Assembly (NCBI GenBank): GCA_905182985.1
Contig: CAJJDN010000007.1
Location: forward strand, 403,179-467,178
Direction: 5' to 3'
DNA from: Paramecium sonneborni
Lineage: Eukaryota; Ciliophora; Oligohymenophorea; Peniculida; Parameciidae
Length of the DNA: 64,000 bases
Position 1 is the stretch's first letter. Every line of letters begins with the position of its first letter. Shown in pieces: positions 47,160 to 59,460 of the stretch. Position numbers and translations under genes: made by a program. Under the pieces are notes generated by a model that was not told where the DNA came from, did no database searches, and saw only the letters and a list, made by a program, of their open reading frames with translations.

Positions 47160-47494
47160 ATGGAAAATGACTTAACATTTGTTTGTATCAGTGATACTCA
47201 TTGTTACAATATTCCCCTACCTCAAGGAGATGTCTTAATACATTGTGGAGACTTTACAAAAAGTGGATAAAAAGAAGAAACATTATCTTTCATTTAATGG
47301 TTGAAGAAATAGCCATTTAAATATAAAATCGTAATAGCTGGAAATCACGATATATCTATGGATACAGAAAACTATGAATCGAAGCTTAAATAAATACATC
47401 ATAAAGTTTGTAATTTCGATGCTTAAGAATTGCTTTAGCAATTAAAAGATAATTGCATTTATTTGGTTAATTAATCTGTTATTATTGATGGAAT
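46385..47494. repeat. Perfect 1110-bp tandem duplication, copy 1
   Basis: Identical by eye to 47496-48605 with one N between at 47495. Its right end cuts the MPPED gene at codon 112. Same signature as the 1224-bp case: overlapping contig ends left unmerged. Confidence 0.9.
47160..47494 (+). pseudogene. Truncated copy of MPPED gene at gap
   Basis: The first 335 bp of the phosphoesterase gene, identical to the start of 48271-48975 and ending at the N. Almost certainly an assembly artefact rather than a biological pseudogene. Confidence 0.75.
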
Positions 47495-47495
47495 N

Positions 47496-48605
47496 CAATC
47501 TAAAATCAATTTTTTTATTTTTCATTTCTAATCACAACATTATTTCATCTTCTCTTCTTTCCATTATTATTATATATATTCGTTTTAATTAATATTTTTA
47601 TTAAATTACAATCTATTCTTTTAATAATATTTTTAGAAAATTCAATTAATTTTAAACAGAAAAAATATTAAAAGAACCAAAATATATGTATTAAATTAAA
47701 CAGAATATCATTTTTAAGGAATATTGAAATTAGTACCTTTACCAAATTATCAGGTTATAAATTAAAGAGATGTAAAATTATACAGAACTTGAAGTTAATA
47801 TTAAAAAATTTTAAAATGATTTTTGAGAGTAGCCATTTTTATTTGATTTCAGAAAACAATGGTTTTTAATTTTTTTTGATTTTATAAATACATACTCTTT
47901 GGAATTTATTTTTGGACATTTAATTATTTCCGAAAGTAGCTGGAAATTTTAGAGATATATTGTAAAAAGGATAAAAGATTTTATGATCATTCTAATGGTC
48001 TCTTATTATTTTGGTGATAAAGAACTATTCAAAGAAATTAAAAAGATAAAAGCAAATTATCATTCATCTTCATGAAAAATAAAATATAATAAAAGAGAAA
48101 ATAGATGAATATATAACGTCAATTGTTCTTTAGTTGAATAAAAAATATAAATTAACTTGATAAAACTTTTATTTTTTATTAACTTAGAAATGATAAGAAG
48201 AAACTTGATTATCGAATGATAATTTTTTTTCAAAAACTATTTTACATTTTAATAATTTCTTAAAATTTAAATGGAAAATGACTTAACATTTGTTTGTATC
48301 AGTGATACTCATTGTTACAATATTCCCCTACCTCAAGGAGATGTCTTAATACATTGTGGAGACTTTACAAAAAGTGGATAAAAAGAAGAAACATTATCTT
48401 TCATTTAATGGTTGAAGAAATAGCCATTTAAATATAAAATCGTAATAGCTGGAAATCACGATATATCTATGGATACAGAAAACTATGAATCGAAGCTTAA
48501 ATAAATACATCATAAAGTTTGTAATTTCGATGCTTAAGAATTGCTTTAGCAATTAAAAGATAATTGCATTTATTTGGTTAATTAATCTGTTATTATTGAT
48601 GGAAT
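47496..48605. repeat. Perfect 1110-bp tandem duplication, copy 2
   Basis: Second copy of 46385-47494; here the gene continues uninterrupted past 48605. Includes 775 bp of spacer before the gene start. Confidence 0.9.
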
Positions 48606-48975
48606 AAAAATTTGGGGTAGCCCTTATTCATTAGAATTTTGTGAGTGGGCTTTCCAAATAAAGAAAAATGATTCTGAATAATTTTGGTCTTAAATAGAAA
48701 AAGATAGTGATATTATTGTTACTCATGGTCCTCCTCTTAATCATGGTGATTTAGTTAATAATTGGGGAATAAAAAAAAATGTTGGAGATGAGGAATTACT
48801 AAAACAAGTATTAAAAATAAAGCCAAAATATCATCTTTTTGGACATATACATGAAGGATATGGAATAACAGAACAAGAAGGAGTGAAATTTATAAATTGT
48901 TCTCTTGTTAATAAGAATTTGAAAGTTTCAAACGCACCTATAATTTTTAGATTGCCCAAAAAATAAAATATTTGA
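48271..48975 (+). CDS. MPPED-type metallophosphoesterase
   Basis: 234 aa, intronless. Calcineurin-like phosphoesterase of the MPPED1/2 (UPF0046) group, which hydrolyse phosphodiesters or cyclic nucleotides. All metal motifs are present: SDTHC (D-x-H), HCGDFTKSG (GD), AGNHD (GNHD), VTHGPP and FGHIHEGYG (GHxH). WGSPYSLEF and the C-terminal VKFINCSLVNKN are also typical. Length is a little below the animal forms (~295). Confidence 0.93.
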
Positions 48976-49247
48976 TGATTTTTTTATTAAAAAGAATTTT
49001 AGAATAAATTCATTAAGTATTTTGATTTAAAATTATAAATAATATGCAATATAATTTCTGTTAAAATAATTATGAGAAGATTTGTGAGTTGTAAAATTAA
49101 AAAATTCTTAGTAAAGTAAAAAAATATCCATTTTAAAGAACAATTAAGATAATGAATAGATTAAAAATAGAGATATACATTTGTTAACAGGTTTAGGATC
49201 AAATATAAATGAGAATAGAAATAAATATTATAAATTTTTAAAATTAA

Positions 49248-50304
49248 ATGAATTCTGCTTTTTTGAAATAAATAGAAGAAGAGAATAAGATTTTAGAATA
49301 AGAATTATAATAATTATTAAGGTAGGAGGCAGTAAGATTTTCATTTAGCTAAAAAAGGCCAAAAGAAGAAAATGAGGATGAGAATGATAGTGAAAATGTA
49401 AATCCAAATTTTAGAAATGAAAAAGGAATTTTGAGTAAAATTGATGAAGAAACTGAGGAGGAATAACCAAATCGAGTTGAACCTCATCGATTATTGGAAT
49501 CTCCATATAAATCAGGTCCTTATAAATTTGAAAATAATTAGGAATCAATAATAGATAATTTATAAGACTCGATAAATAATTATATAGAAAAAAGAAGTAG
49601 TAGTATAGCTGACATTTAGAGTAATAGAAATTCACAAAAAAATATTGAAAATACAACAAGATAAATAAAATCATTAGAGATGCGATTATCTGGAACAAGA
49701 GAAGCTTTAAAATCAATGGAAAAGGAAATTAAAGAAAAAAATGTAATTATTTAAAATCTCTAAATTGATTTGGCAAAGAAACAAAAGCAAATTGAATTAT
49801 TATCAAAACAATCTAATAATAGTTCATCTACACCATCAAAGAGTGATTTGAATAATGAGAGCTTTTAGGAAATAAAGAAATAATGTAAGGAATGGGAAAA
49901 GAAATATTAAGAATGTGAGGCTAGCTTAAAAGAAAATAAAAAATATACTTAGAGACTTTAAGAATTAAATTAACAACTATTATATAAATTAAAATAATAT
50001 GAATCAGAAAAAGAATTGTAAACAAATGAATTAGATTAGTAAAAGAATATAAATAGTTAAATTTATTAGACAAATACAAGTATCTTAAATAAGTATTTAT
50101 AAATCATAATAATATAGATATGAGTAAATAATAAAATCTTAATAAGAATAAATTTAATAAGAAGATGAAAAATATAGATAATTAGAAAGAAAGTATGAAG
50201 AATTAAAAATAAATAGTGAATAATTTTTATTAAATTCTCGAGATCTTAAATCTTAATATGAACATATGTTAAACACTTTATAGTCAATTGCAAATAGTTA
50301 TTGA
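49248..50304 (+). CDS. Coiled-coil protein
   Basis: 343 aa with one intron (50093-50117). Starts with MNSAFLKQIEEENKILEQEL, an acidic stretch KEENEDENDSENVN, then long coiled coil (IKSLEMRLSGTREALKSMEK, QLERKYEELKINSEQFLLN). The frame is open to an upstream ATG at 49042, but the extra residues are unlike the rest; another frame at 49140-49250 also looks protein-like (LLTGLGSNINENRNKYYKF), so the 5' end may contain an unrecognised exon or small gene. No family assigned. Confidence 0.75.
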
Positions 50305-50358
50305 TTTAATATTTATATATAATGTGAATAACGTTTATAAAGAAATAGTTATAGACAA

Positions 50359-51587
50359 TCATTGTTTTTTAAATTCTTCAATTTCTTATTAAATTCTTTT
50401 GAGTTCAATTCTTTAATCTTATTTAATTTTGCTTCCCAAGGGTGCTATAGCATATAGTAATTAGAAAATCATGTAAATATAAAGCATAAAATAGACAATA
50501 TAATTCATAATTTAATGAATAGTATTGAATCCAAAAACTCCTCTAAAATCATTGACAACAACAATTTCAATGAATAATTTCATAAGATAAGGTAGAAAAC
50601 CACCAAAAGTAAAGGTTTCAAAAACAAATATTGCTTTCCATCCACCTAATGAAATGATATAAGTATTAGGTATCCAGTATGATTTAATTAATTTATTTGG
50701 ATGTTTTAAATTATAAGCAACAATTTCTCCTTGCATTTCTGCAGAGAAGGCTGTTTTTGTTTCATTTTAACTTGAAAGACAAATATCACCAGCACAATAA
50801 ACTTTAGGGTTTGTTCTAATTTTTAAATATTCATCGACTAAAAATTATTTTTAAGGATCAAACATTTCAAAATTATCATCAAGACGAACACTTTCATAAG
50901 AATTACCTTTACAATTAAAAACTAAATCAAAATTAGAATTTAAAGAATGTCCTTTATAATTTTCTTAAATTTCTATTCCTAAATCATTCATTCTTTTTTT
51001 AGCATAATCAGAAGCAGATTTAGGCATAGTGGATAAAATTTTACTTTTAGTAATTAAAGCTACAGTTTTAGATTTATAAGATGATTTGATTTCACAGGCT
51101 AATTCTACGCCAACAGTACCTCCTCCAATTATAAGAATCGTTGATGATTCAATAATTTTTTATTAAGTTTTTTTTAGTTCAATAAATCTATCTGAAAGTT
51201 TAGGAATATTAGATTTAATAGGATGAGTATAATTGGATCCAATTGTAATAGCACAATAATCGAATTCTATTTTACCACCTTCATAAAATGCTATATTGTT
51301 TTCAATATGAGTCTATTATATAAATAGTAAAATACAAGTTTGCCTTAAATAAAGAGGATTCCAAATTTACTATTTTTAAATTGTAATGTTAAATCAAAAA
51401 TAGATTCTGGGTGAATAAAACAATTAAAGATAGAAGGTATAAACTTAAAATAATATAATTAAATTACTTCGAAATAAGATTTTTGATCTAATAAGATAAT
51501 ATTGAATTGTTTATAAGTCTAAGTAATGATTGTCATACCTGCAAATCCACCTCCTATAATAAGAAGAGTTTTTTTAGAATTTTTCAT
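50359..51587 (-). CDS. FSP1/AIFM2-like NAD(P)H oxidoreductase
   Basis: 393 aa with introns 51313-51335 and 51444-51467. Flavoprotein of the NDH-2/AIFM2 group that reduces quinones at membranes and can protect lipids. Two Rossmann motifs: KTLLIIGGGFAGMTI near the N-terminus for FAD and TILIIGGGTVGVELACEI in the middle for NAD(P)H; PKVYCAGDICLSS is the family's FAD-binding GD motif. The C-terminus adds a hydrophobic segment (NYIVYFMLYIYMIFQLLYAI) that may anchor it to a membrane. Closest to FSP1-like proteins by eye; NDH-2 is the alternative. Confidence 0.88.
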
Positions 51588-51713
51588 AATAATATTGTAT
51601 AATAATTTAATTATTTGTTCTTTTTTTAAAAATCAATGCAAATCTAATAATATGAGGATGTAATGCAAGTGAATTTATTTGTTATTTGATTATTTAAATT
51701 TGATTAAAAATTA

Positions 51714-52543
51714 ATGAATAATCATTATGAACCATATGTTAGAAATAAAAGAGATTTAAAGGTGCCATACATATCATGTTAAGATTATACAAATTTAGAG
51801 TAGGCATCTAAATTAATTCCTGCTTTGAAGCAAATAAATCAAGCAAATAGAAATTTAGCAGATACAGAGGCTTATGCTTATATACTTCGTAGTAATAATG
51901 ATGATGACATTCACAAAGTAAATAATAAAAGAGTATATTAATTTAGTCAATAAAATATGGTATTTGGACATCAAGTAAAGAAAATAATGAGAAGCTCAAT
52001 GCTAAATACTTGGAGGCTTAAGAATAAGGGAAAACAGTATATTTGTTTTTCAGTGTTGTAAGAAGTGGACAATTTGTTGGAGTTGCTAAATTGACTTCAG
52101 GATATAAAGATGAAAGTTTTCAATACTGGTGGGAAATAAAGAAATGGAAAGGTCATTTTAATGTATAATGGTTATATGTAAAAGATGTACCAAATAAACA
52201 TTTTGAACATCTTAAAAATAGGTACAAACAATAATTTATCAAAAGTGATAATGTAGAAGTAACTAGATCAAGAGATGGAGTTTTTTTAAGCTGGGAAACA
52301 GGAAAGGAGATGATGAAAATCTTTGAAGAATTTGCGGATAAAAAGAGTATTCTCAATGATTTTAATGTTATTGATGAAAGAGAATAAGCATTAAGATAAT
52401 ACAAATATTAGATGCAATAACAAAGAAATCAATAACAATACTATCCTTATTATCAATATTAATATTATGATTATCAACAATATCAGTAGTATCCCTAATA
52501 TCAACAGTATCAAAACTATTAATGGTAATAACCACAGAAATGA
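51714..52543 (+). CDS. YTH-domain RNA-binding protein (m6A reader)
   Basis: 266 aa with one 29-nt intron (51918-51946). The YTH domain binds N6-methyladenosine in RNA. Visible: AYILRSNNDDDIHKSIKYGI, then WTSSKENNEKLNAKYLEA, YLFFSVVRSGQFVGVAKL, WWEIKKWKGHFNVQWLYVKD and VPNKHFEHLK, then VTRSRDGVFLSWETGKEMMK. Tryptophans for the aromatic cage are present at GIW and in the KWKG region. The tail (~50 residues) is almost pure Q/Y, prion-like and phase-separation-prone. Divergent from the oxidoreductase over 126 bp. Confidence 0.93.
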
Positions 52544-52617
52544 TTTTATATATCATGTATTGTAAGGTTTCCATCAGACAGATATATAACTATATTAATT
52601 AATAAATTAAAATAACA

Positions 52618-54689
52618 ATGGAGAAAACTTTCTATCTTAATGGCAAACCTCTTGTTTAACCTCCATTAACAATTGAACAACGATTAAATGAGCGTCTTGC
52701 TAGAACTGGATATTAGATTGAAGATATAAATAGACTCAATGAACGTCCGAAATTATAAATTGTAGTTATATTACTAATGATCAAAGATTGATCTTGATGG
52801 ATTAACTTCTGGATATTTGAATAAAAATTAAATCTTTTAGATGCTCAAATAATAAATTATGAATTGGAATGAAAAAGTTACACTTAATAGAGCATAATAA
52901 CTTGAATTAAAAGATCCATTTATCTATGATAATCTTTATAGATAATTGAAAAATTCATTACTTGAAGTAGCCTGTACTAGAAATAACTAATAATAATTAG
53001 AATTTCTAAATAAAGTTTAAATTTGGTTCTTTCGTTAATTACCAAAATCATAAAAATAATAATTATCTTAATCACTTATAGAAAAGACAGACAATGTAAT
53101 ATGTATATTCTAATTTTCAGACATTGTAATATATTCCCAATAATTATAATGAAAGTATGTATGCATCTGGAATTGAAGATTATACATTAAAATATAGATC
53201 AACACATCCAGATTTTGATCCTCCTGAAGATAGAGTAAAAAGTTATCACAGAAAAAATTTACTTTCAGATACAAGTACTAGACCTGGTACAACTCCAGGA
53301 TTAATGGGTTTTTCATAATATACAAGACCCTAAACTTCATAAACTACTTATAAAATGGTAGATTAAGTTGATAAACTCTCAAGACCAAGAACAAATTAAT
53401 AATATTCTGTTATTAAACAATAAGCCTCTTGGATGTATGATACAAATTTTCCTGTTTTTGAAACTTTTGAAGAATAATAAAAAAGTACTAGACGTTAAAT
53501 TTAAAGAGAGGAATCTCCACTTAAAGCTGATAGACCTAGTGATAGAGATAAATTAGATTAAATAGAAGGGCTAGAATAAGAATAAGATGAAGAAGAATCT
53601 CCTGATAAAATTGATGGTACATAAAAAAATATACAATCACAAAAAGATATTTCACCTAAGAGAAAAAAAAAGAAAAAAGAAAGAAATAATAAATATATTA
53701 GTATTGCACCCGAATTAAAGACTTACAAAGCTGATAAAGACACTTAATTAGTTTATTAAATTGGATAAAATGATAGATTTGGAGAATTATAAGGTGCATT
53801 TAATAATTATGATCCTTCTAATAATGATGATAAAATGTCTATTACCAGACTTAATCAGTATTATTAAGAATTAAGAATAAAAGAAATTAGAGAATAAAGA
53901 GAAGATATTGAAATGGTTTAAAATATGAAAGATTGGGCAGCAAATAAAAGTAGAATTGATGAAATAATATTATAATCTGAATATGTATAAATATGTATAT
54001 TATAAATATTTAGCTATAATCTTTCGGATCTCAGTTTACAAATATTGGTATCAAAATGTCTGAAATCTATGAATCTAAAAAGATGGATCTTGTAGAAGAA
54101 AAAGCTTATGCTAATTATTTAAATAAAACTTCATTACCAAAAGGTAGAAATATCTAAAGTTCATTTCCAGTCACTAAAATTATTTAAAACACTGTTATGC
54201 CTACCTAAGTTGATGATGAAGTTGAAGATTTTTAATCTAAAAATGCTTATTTAGAATTAAGAATTAATTCATAAAAACTTTAATAATTAAAAAGAGCAAG
54301 AGGTAGTTGGTTACCTGGAGATATATAAAATAATCCTAGCGTTGAAAGTATTTCAAATAATCGATCATTATCTTCCAGTTGTTTTAGAAGTGCTTAACCT
54401 TCAAAACAATTTAGTGCTATTTTCAAAAGTCATAGTATTAAGTCTGATATAGATAAATAAGTATTTTATAATTACTTAAATTTAGATTAATGAAATTAAT
54501 TTCTTAAAAAATAGATTAGCCTCAGAAAAAAGATTTGTTCCTATTACTATACTATAAAAATCTATTGTAATTCCTTAAGGACACTTAAATCCTCAAAAGA
54601 TTCCATTACCAAAACCTGGTATTTTGCTGGCTAATATTCCTGATACAAGTAAAAAAACTAGAGGTAAAAAAAAGAAATCTAAGAAATGA
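52618..54689 (+). CDS. Large low-complexity protein, unknown
   Basis: 655 aa; introns 52762-52786, 53096-53120, 53985-54013 and 54461-54485. Starts MEKTFYLNGKPLVQPPLTIE. Mostly disordered with charged blocks: EEESPDKIDG and SPKRKKKKKERNN. Parts that look ordered: KLQIIDLDGLTSGYLNKNQI, DSESMYASGIEDYTLKYRS-like region, and MPTQVDDEVEDFQSKNAY. It ends RGKKKKSKK. No family recognised. Exact frame through four introns makes the gene model reliable. Confidence 0.82.
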
Positions 54690-54702
54690 TTATAATTTTA
54701 TT

Positions 54703-55877
54703 ATGAATATTAATGAAATGGATTTAAATTCAGAAGAAAATAAAAAAAAACTTAATGCTGCCTTCTAGCAAATGAAATAAAAAATATAATCAGAAGAAAA
54801 AAGAGCTTCAGAAGAAGAATAAAGAAAAAATGAATTAGAAACAAAATTTAATATTTTGTAATATGAAAAAACTTAAATTCATAAGAAATTTAATGATATA
54901 GAAAAAGCTTATAATTATAAAATTGAAGAATTACAACAAAAAGAAACTAAACTTAAAGAATTATAGAAAAAACTAGATTTTTATTATGTAAATCAATTGT
55001 AAAAATGCTTTAGATGGAATAACCAAAAAAAGGTTTTTTTAATTTTGGAAGCGATGACTATAAATAATATAGGAAATAACTTTTTGATTATTAACAAGAA
55101 ATAGAAATTAAGTCTAATGAATTACAAAGACTTCATGAATTATTATTTGAGACTAAAAAACATCAAGATGAAACTGAAAAGAACTATTTAGAATAAATTA
55201 TTAATTTAGAATAAAAAATAAAATGTCAAATTGAAAGTATAGAAAAAGAGAAAAATTTTAAATAAGAATTATAAAAATAAGTAAAGCAATTAAATTAAAT
55301 TATAATTAATAAAGAATCAGAACTGAAAGCCTGCAAACAAAATTTAAATGATTAAGATGATTAGATTAGACAATTCTAAGAAAAATTATAATAATAATTG
55401 GAATTGTAGAATGAATTATAAAATACGTTAATTCTTAAAAAAGAAGAATTAAAAAAAAATTATTTAGAAACAGATTAATTAAAAGTTAACTTAGAATTAA
55501 TAAAAGACCATTTATATAACATAATACCATAATTAGAGAGTGAATATTAAAATTCATCAATAATTTTAAATCTTAAATAATTTATTGATAAAACTTTTGG
55601 TGTTGATAAACAACGTGATTAAAAAGGTATTTTGTATTTTAAATGTATAGTTAATTAAATAAAATAAGAGTAAGAGTTATAGAAAGAACTTTTAATTTAA
55701 AAAGATAGTTATCAAGTATTTTTGAAGGCAAAAGATAGAATTATAAAGATGGGTAAAAATATGGAATAATTGGAAATAAAGAATAAAACATTATAAGATC
55801 GAATTTAGATCCTAGAATATAAAAGAGCTTAAACAAAAGGTTCAGAATTTTTGAGTGATCAAATAAGTGTAATGTGA
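54703..55877 (+). CDS. Coiled-coil protein
   Basis: 382 aa with one intron (54988-55013), starting 13 bp after the previous stop. Nearly continuous E/K/Q coiled coil with no Pro-rich breaks, apart from PKKGFFNFGSDDYKQYRK around residue 95. C-terminal part has LEIKNKTLQDRIQILEYKRA. A structural scaffold is likely; no family assigned. Confidence 0.8.
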
Positions 55878-56007
55878 TTATTTTTAATGGATATCATTAA
55901 ATATATTCTCATATTATAATGGCATACTTAATTAATAATAATAAAATCTTAAAAGAATTTTAAAAAGTTCTCAAATAAATAAAAAATAATTTTCCTTTGT
56001 ATAGTTA

Positions 56008-56502
56008 ATGTCTCATTCCGAAAGTACAAAAACATCATGTTAAAAAATCAAGAAATCTTTAATCAGTCCTTTAAAAGTAACTCTGAATTAGGTTACAAAA
56101 CAATATAGATTCTACATTTCTAATGAAGAATAAATCATTAATGTTGTAATAGACTTAGCTCCTTAAACAGAGCTTCTAGATGCTATCTAAAGTGTTTTAC
56201 AAATAGCTAGCAAAGATCATCCAGTTGATTAAAATCCAAGAAACTATGAAGCATATATTGCAAAGAAAAATGGATAACCTAAAACTGATTTACCTTCTTA
56301 TTAAATAGATCTCAAATTAGAACAAACTCAAAATTCTATATTTTCTCTTGTTCACATGACATATTAAGATATTAAGCCAAAAAGAAAATCAACATATGAT
56401 TACAGCAACAATTATAGTTCAATCAAACTATAATAACTCTAAGATATTGATGAGATCAAAGGATAAAAGAATTGGTTTCTTAGATTTTTGGGTTGTGGTT
56501 GA
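56008..56502 (+). CDS. Hypothetical protein with possible lipid-modified tail
   Basis: 164 aa, intronless. The N-terminal 25 residues are basic (SCQKIKKSLISPLKVTLNQV) and followed by strands YRFYISNEEQIINVVIDLAP and helix LLDAIQSVLQIASKDHP, suggesting a small alpha/beta domain. The protein ends KNWFLRFLGCG; a cysteine beside aromatic and basic residues at the extreme end is compatible with palmitoylation. No family recognised. Confidence 0.7.
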
Positions 56503-56550
56503 TGATTTTATAATTTTTATCTATTTAACACTTATATATAAATATAAATT

Positions 56551-59437
56551 ATGAATAGATTAACTACAATAACTCGCCTATCTGATAAGGAATAAATGTT
56601 GAATTAATATGAATTATTGATATCTGAATATCGTAACTAACCTGATTCCATTAATATTATTGCCATTTGTCTCAATAATATTGCAGCTTTATTACATAAG
56701 TATCAACAAATTTATTTAGAAATGAGCTATTATCCAAATCGATTTTTCGATTTGTTAAATAAAACATTCTTAAAACGCTTCCAATTGCTCTTTAATTTAT
56801 TATCTTTATCAATACAGCTAAAATATTTAATCAACTGGGATTGCATACTAAAGCTTTTTTAAAAGCTGAAATGGCTTTGTAATTCTATGAAAAAATTGCC
56901 TTTAATTAATTAAATTAATCTGAAGCTATATTATTGATAAATGGTTATATTACTTTAGCTAAATCTTATGAAATGGCCACTTTTCATGATTTGGCTAAAA
57001 TAACTAAAAAAAGCAAATTACTTTAAAATGGGTATCAAATTAAATGTAATTTAGTTTTAAATGCACATAAATATTTTATGAAAATTCAAAAAAACTTTTA
57101 GTAAAATATGTTGGAATAACCCATTCTTTATATAAATAAATAATTAGATAATCTACATAAAAATCAGCGTTGCTTTAAAAAAGCTTTATATTTTAGTCTG
57201 AATTATATTAAAATTAGTTTGCTTATAAAAAATAAACAACAATCAGAATTATGAGATTGCTAGATTCACTAAAAAATAATTTTCCTAGAATTGTTGAATT
57301 TTAAGATATCTACTCTTAAACTCCTTAAAAAGGTTTTTCAAGAGTGAAAACTACAACTGATGATTCTATAAATAAAGAAAAATTCTCTAGAATTAAAAAA
57401 GTTAGTAAAATAGAGGATGATTAAGAAACAACAATTGAAACTAAAAAGAAAAGAAAATCTTTCAAAATGACATCACTTTCAAATTTGGAAAAAATTATAA
57501 CGAATAAAGTTGAGTAATAAGTGCAATTGCATTTCCAAAAAAAATAATAAGATGATCAGATGTCTAATAGTAAAATTGATTTAGATCAAAAATATATGAT
57601 TCTACAAAATGAAATAAATAAAATTGAAAAAGAAAAATCTAATTATGAAAAATAAGGTAATGAATAGAGATAATAAATAAAATTATTGTAAGAAGAAGTT
57701 AATTAATTAAGAAATAAAATTATTGATGATGAATAAATACATATGAAAGAGGTTAAAGAATAGCACTATAGACATTTAGAATAAATAAAGCAACTTAATG
57801 AATAAAACTAATAACTAAAATTAAAATTGAATAAAACATTTCAACATGAAAAAAATTATACAACTAATAATAATAGCATTGATGATCATTAATATTTTTA
57901 TTTTACAGATAATATTACTGGCTAGATGATCTATATTCCATTACTTTAGAATGTTTCTTTTATTTTTAAATAGGATGGCATACAAATTGAAGTTTAATAG
58001 TTGTAATAAACATTAAAATTATCAGCCAAAATAAATGATAAAATATTAAATGAATTTATAGAAATTTCTTAAATGCAAGATTTTTTATAGTATACTCAAT
58101 ACATCCATACATTACCATATCCAATAAAATATTTGAATAATTTTAAGACATTTATACAATATTTGATAGTACCTTTCGTCTAAATAGTAACTGAGTAAAA
58201 TGAGACAAAAATTGCCATATGGCCATAACCTTAAGGATTATTATAAGAATAATAGATAATATTTCTTAAAGAAAATTGTTAATGGTGGTTTCATAGTATT
58301 GGACTCAAGTGGTTTAGAGTCACCATTTATTCTTAAGCAGACTTTATCTTTTAAATAGATATACGATTTGACGAATTTACATTTTAATAATATTTTAAGC
58401 AAGAAAATTTAGATGAATATGAAATGTAAGAAAAAGAAGAAATATTATAATATTTATCAAAATTAAATTAATAGTAAATATAAATCTTTGAGTCTTCTAA
58501 GAATTCAATTCATGATACTTATTATTTACCAAATGTTTAGATTTTGGATAAATAAAAACTTATATCTCTTATTAATTAATAAATAAAATATATTGAATAA
58601 TTTCTAAATTTATAGAATGTTAATTCAACATAGTAAATAAGAAAGAATAACAATCTAGAAATTCAATTAATTTCAATACAATTTAATGAGAATAAATCAT
58701 AAATTTAAGCAGTTATGTTTGAATAAGGAAAATGTATGGTAAAATTAAGAAACTGTTACTAAAGTTATGCTCCATAGAATAAGTAAATTAATGCTGATGG
58801 GTTTTTTGAAATTACAAATTAATTTTTAAAATAAAGATATGGAATAACTTTTGAGAATTTGATTAGAAATGAAGATAAAATCTATTTCTATGAAAAACTG
58901 TTAGAATCATTTACTTTACAAACATTTTCAAAACCTTTTGAGTAGGATGATGATGAATTGTTCAAATAAAATGGAATTCTATTAAGAGAATTAAATTTTG
59001 GTGGAACGAATAAAATATTTTATGATTCAAATCATTATAAAATTCCAATAAATTTTTCATTAATAGGTGCTAATGATATACCATAATTTGTTAGGATAGA
59101 TCTTTATAATGAGGAATCAATTGAATAACACTGTATACTACTTAATATAACTGAAGAATATTGGATTAGGCCAGTTGTAACTTAAGTTAAGGTATGAATA
59201 TAAATTTAAATATAATAGTAGGAAAAAAAAAAAAAGTAATAGAAATATAATAAAGAATTCAAAGTTGCTGGTTAATACTATTTATCATAAATATTATAAT
59301 AGTGTGGTTGGTTCATTTTGGAACATCATATTTATATGAATGATGATAAATAACTATATATTCAGAGACTTGATAATTAAATTGGGAAATTAGAATAATA
59401 TATAAATATGAAATCAGTTTCTGAATTAACTAAATGA
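56551..59437 (+). CDS. TPR-like/coiled-coil protein with C-terminal beta domain
   Basis: 938 aa; introns 56700-56719 (20 nt), 57032-57054 and 59192-59218 are each needed to keep one frame. N-terminal ~230 residues are TPR-like helices (IFINTAKIFNQLGLHTKAFL, KAEMALQFYEKIAF, LLINGYITLAKSYEMATF). A basic link (TKKKRKSFKMTSLSN) and coiled coil (QKYMILQNEINKIEKEKSN) follow. From ~430 the sequence is beta-rich (GQMIYIPLLQNVSFIFKQDG, WWFHSIGLKWFRVTIYSQ) and unlike any domain I can name. Likely a large cytoskeletal or ciliary scaffold. Confidence 0.82.
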
Positions 59438-59460
59438 TTGTTAAATGTTTAATAAATTAT

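Noticed and set aside
51313..51620. Extra 20-nt intron in the FAD motif of the oxidoreductase
   Set aside because: Although GT...AG boundaries exist just after GGGFAG, removing it would break the frame, whereas retention gives a continuous protein.
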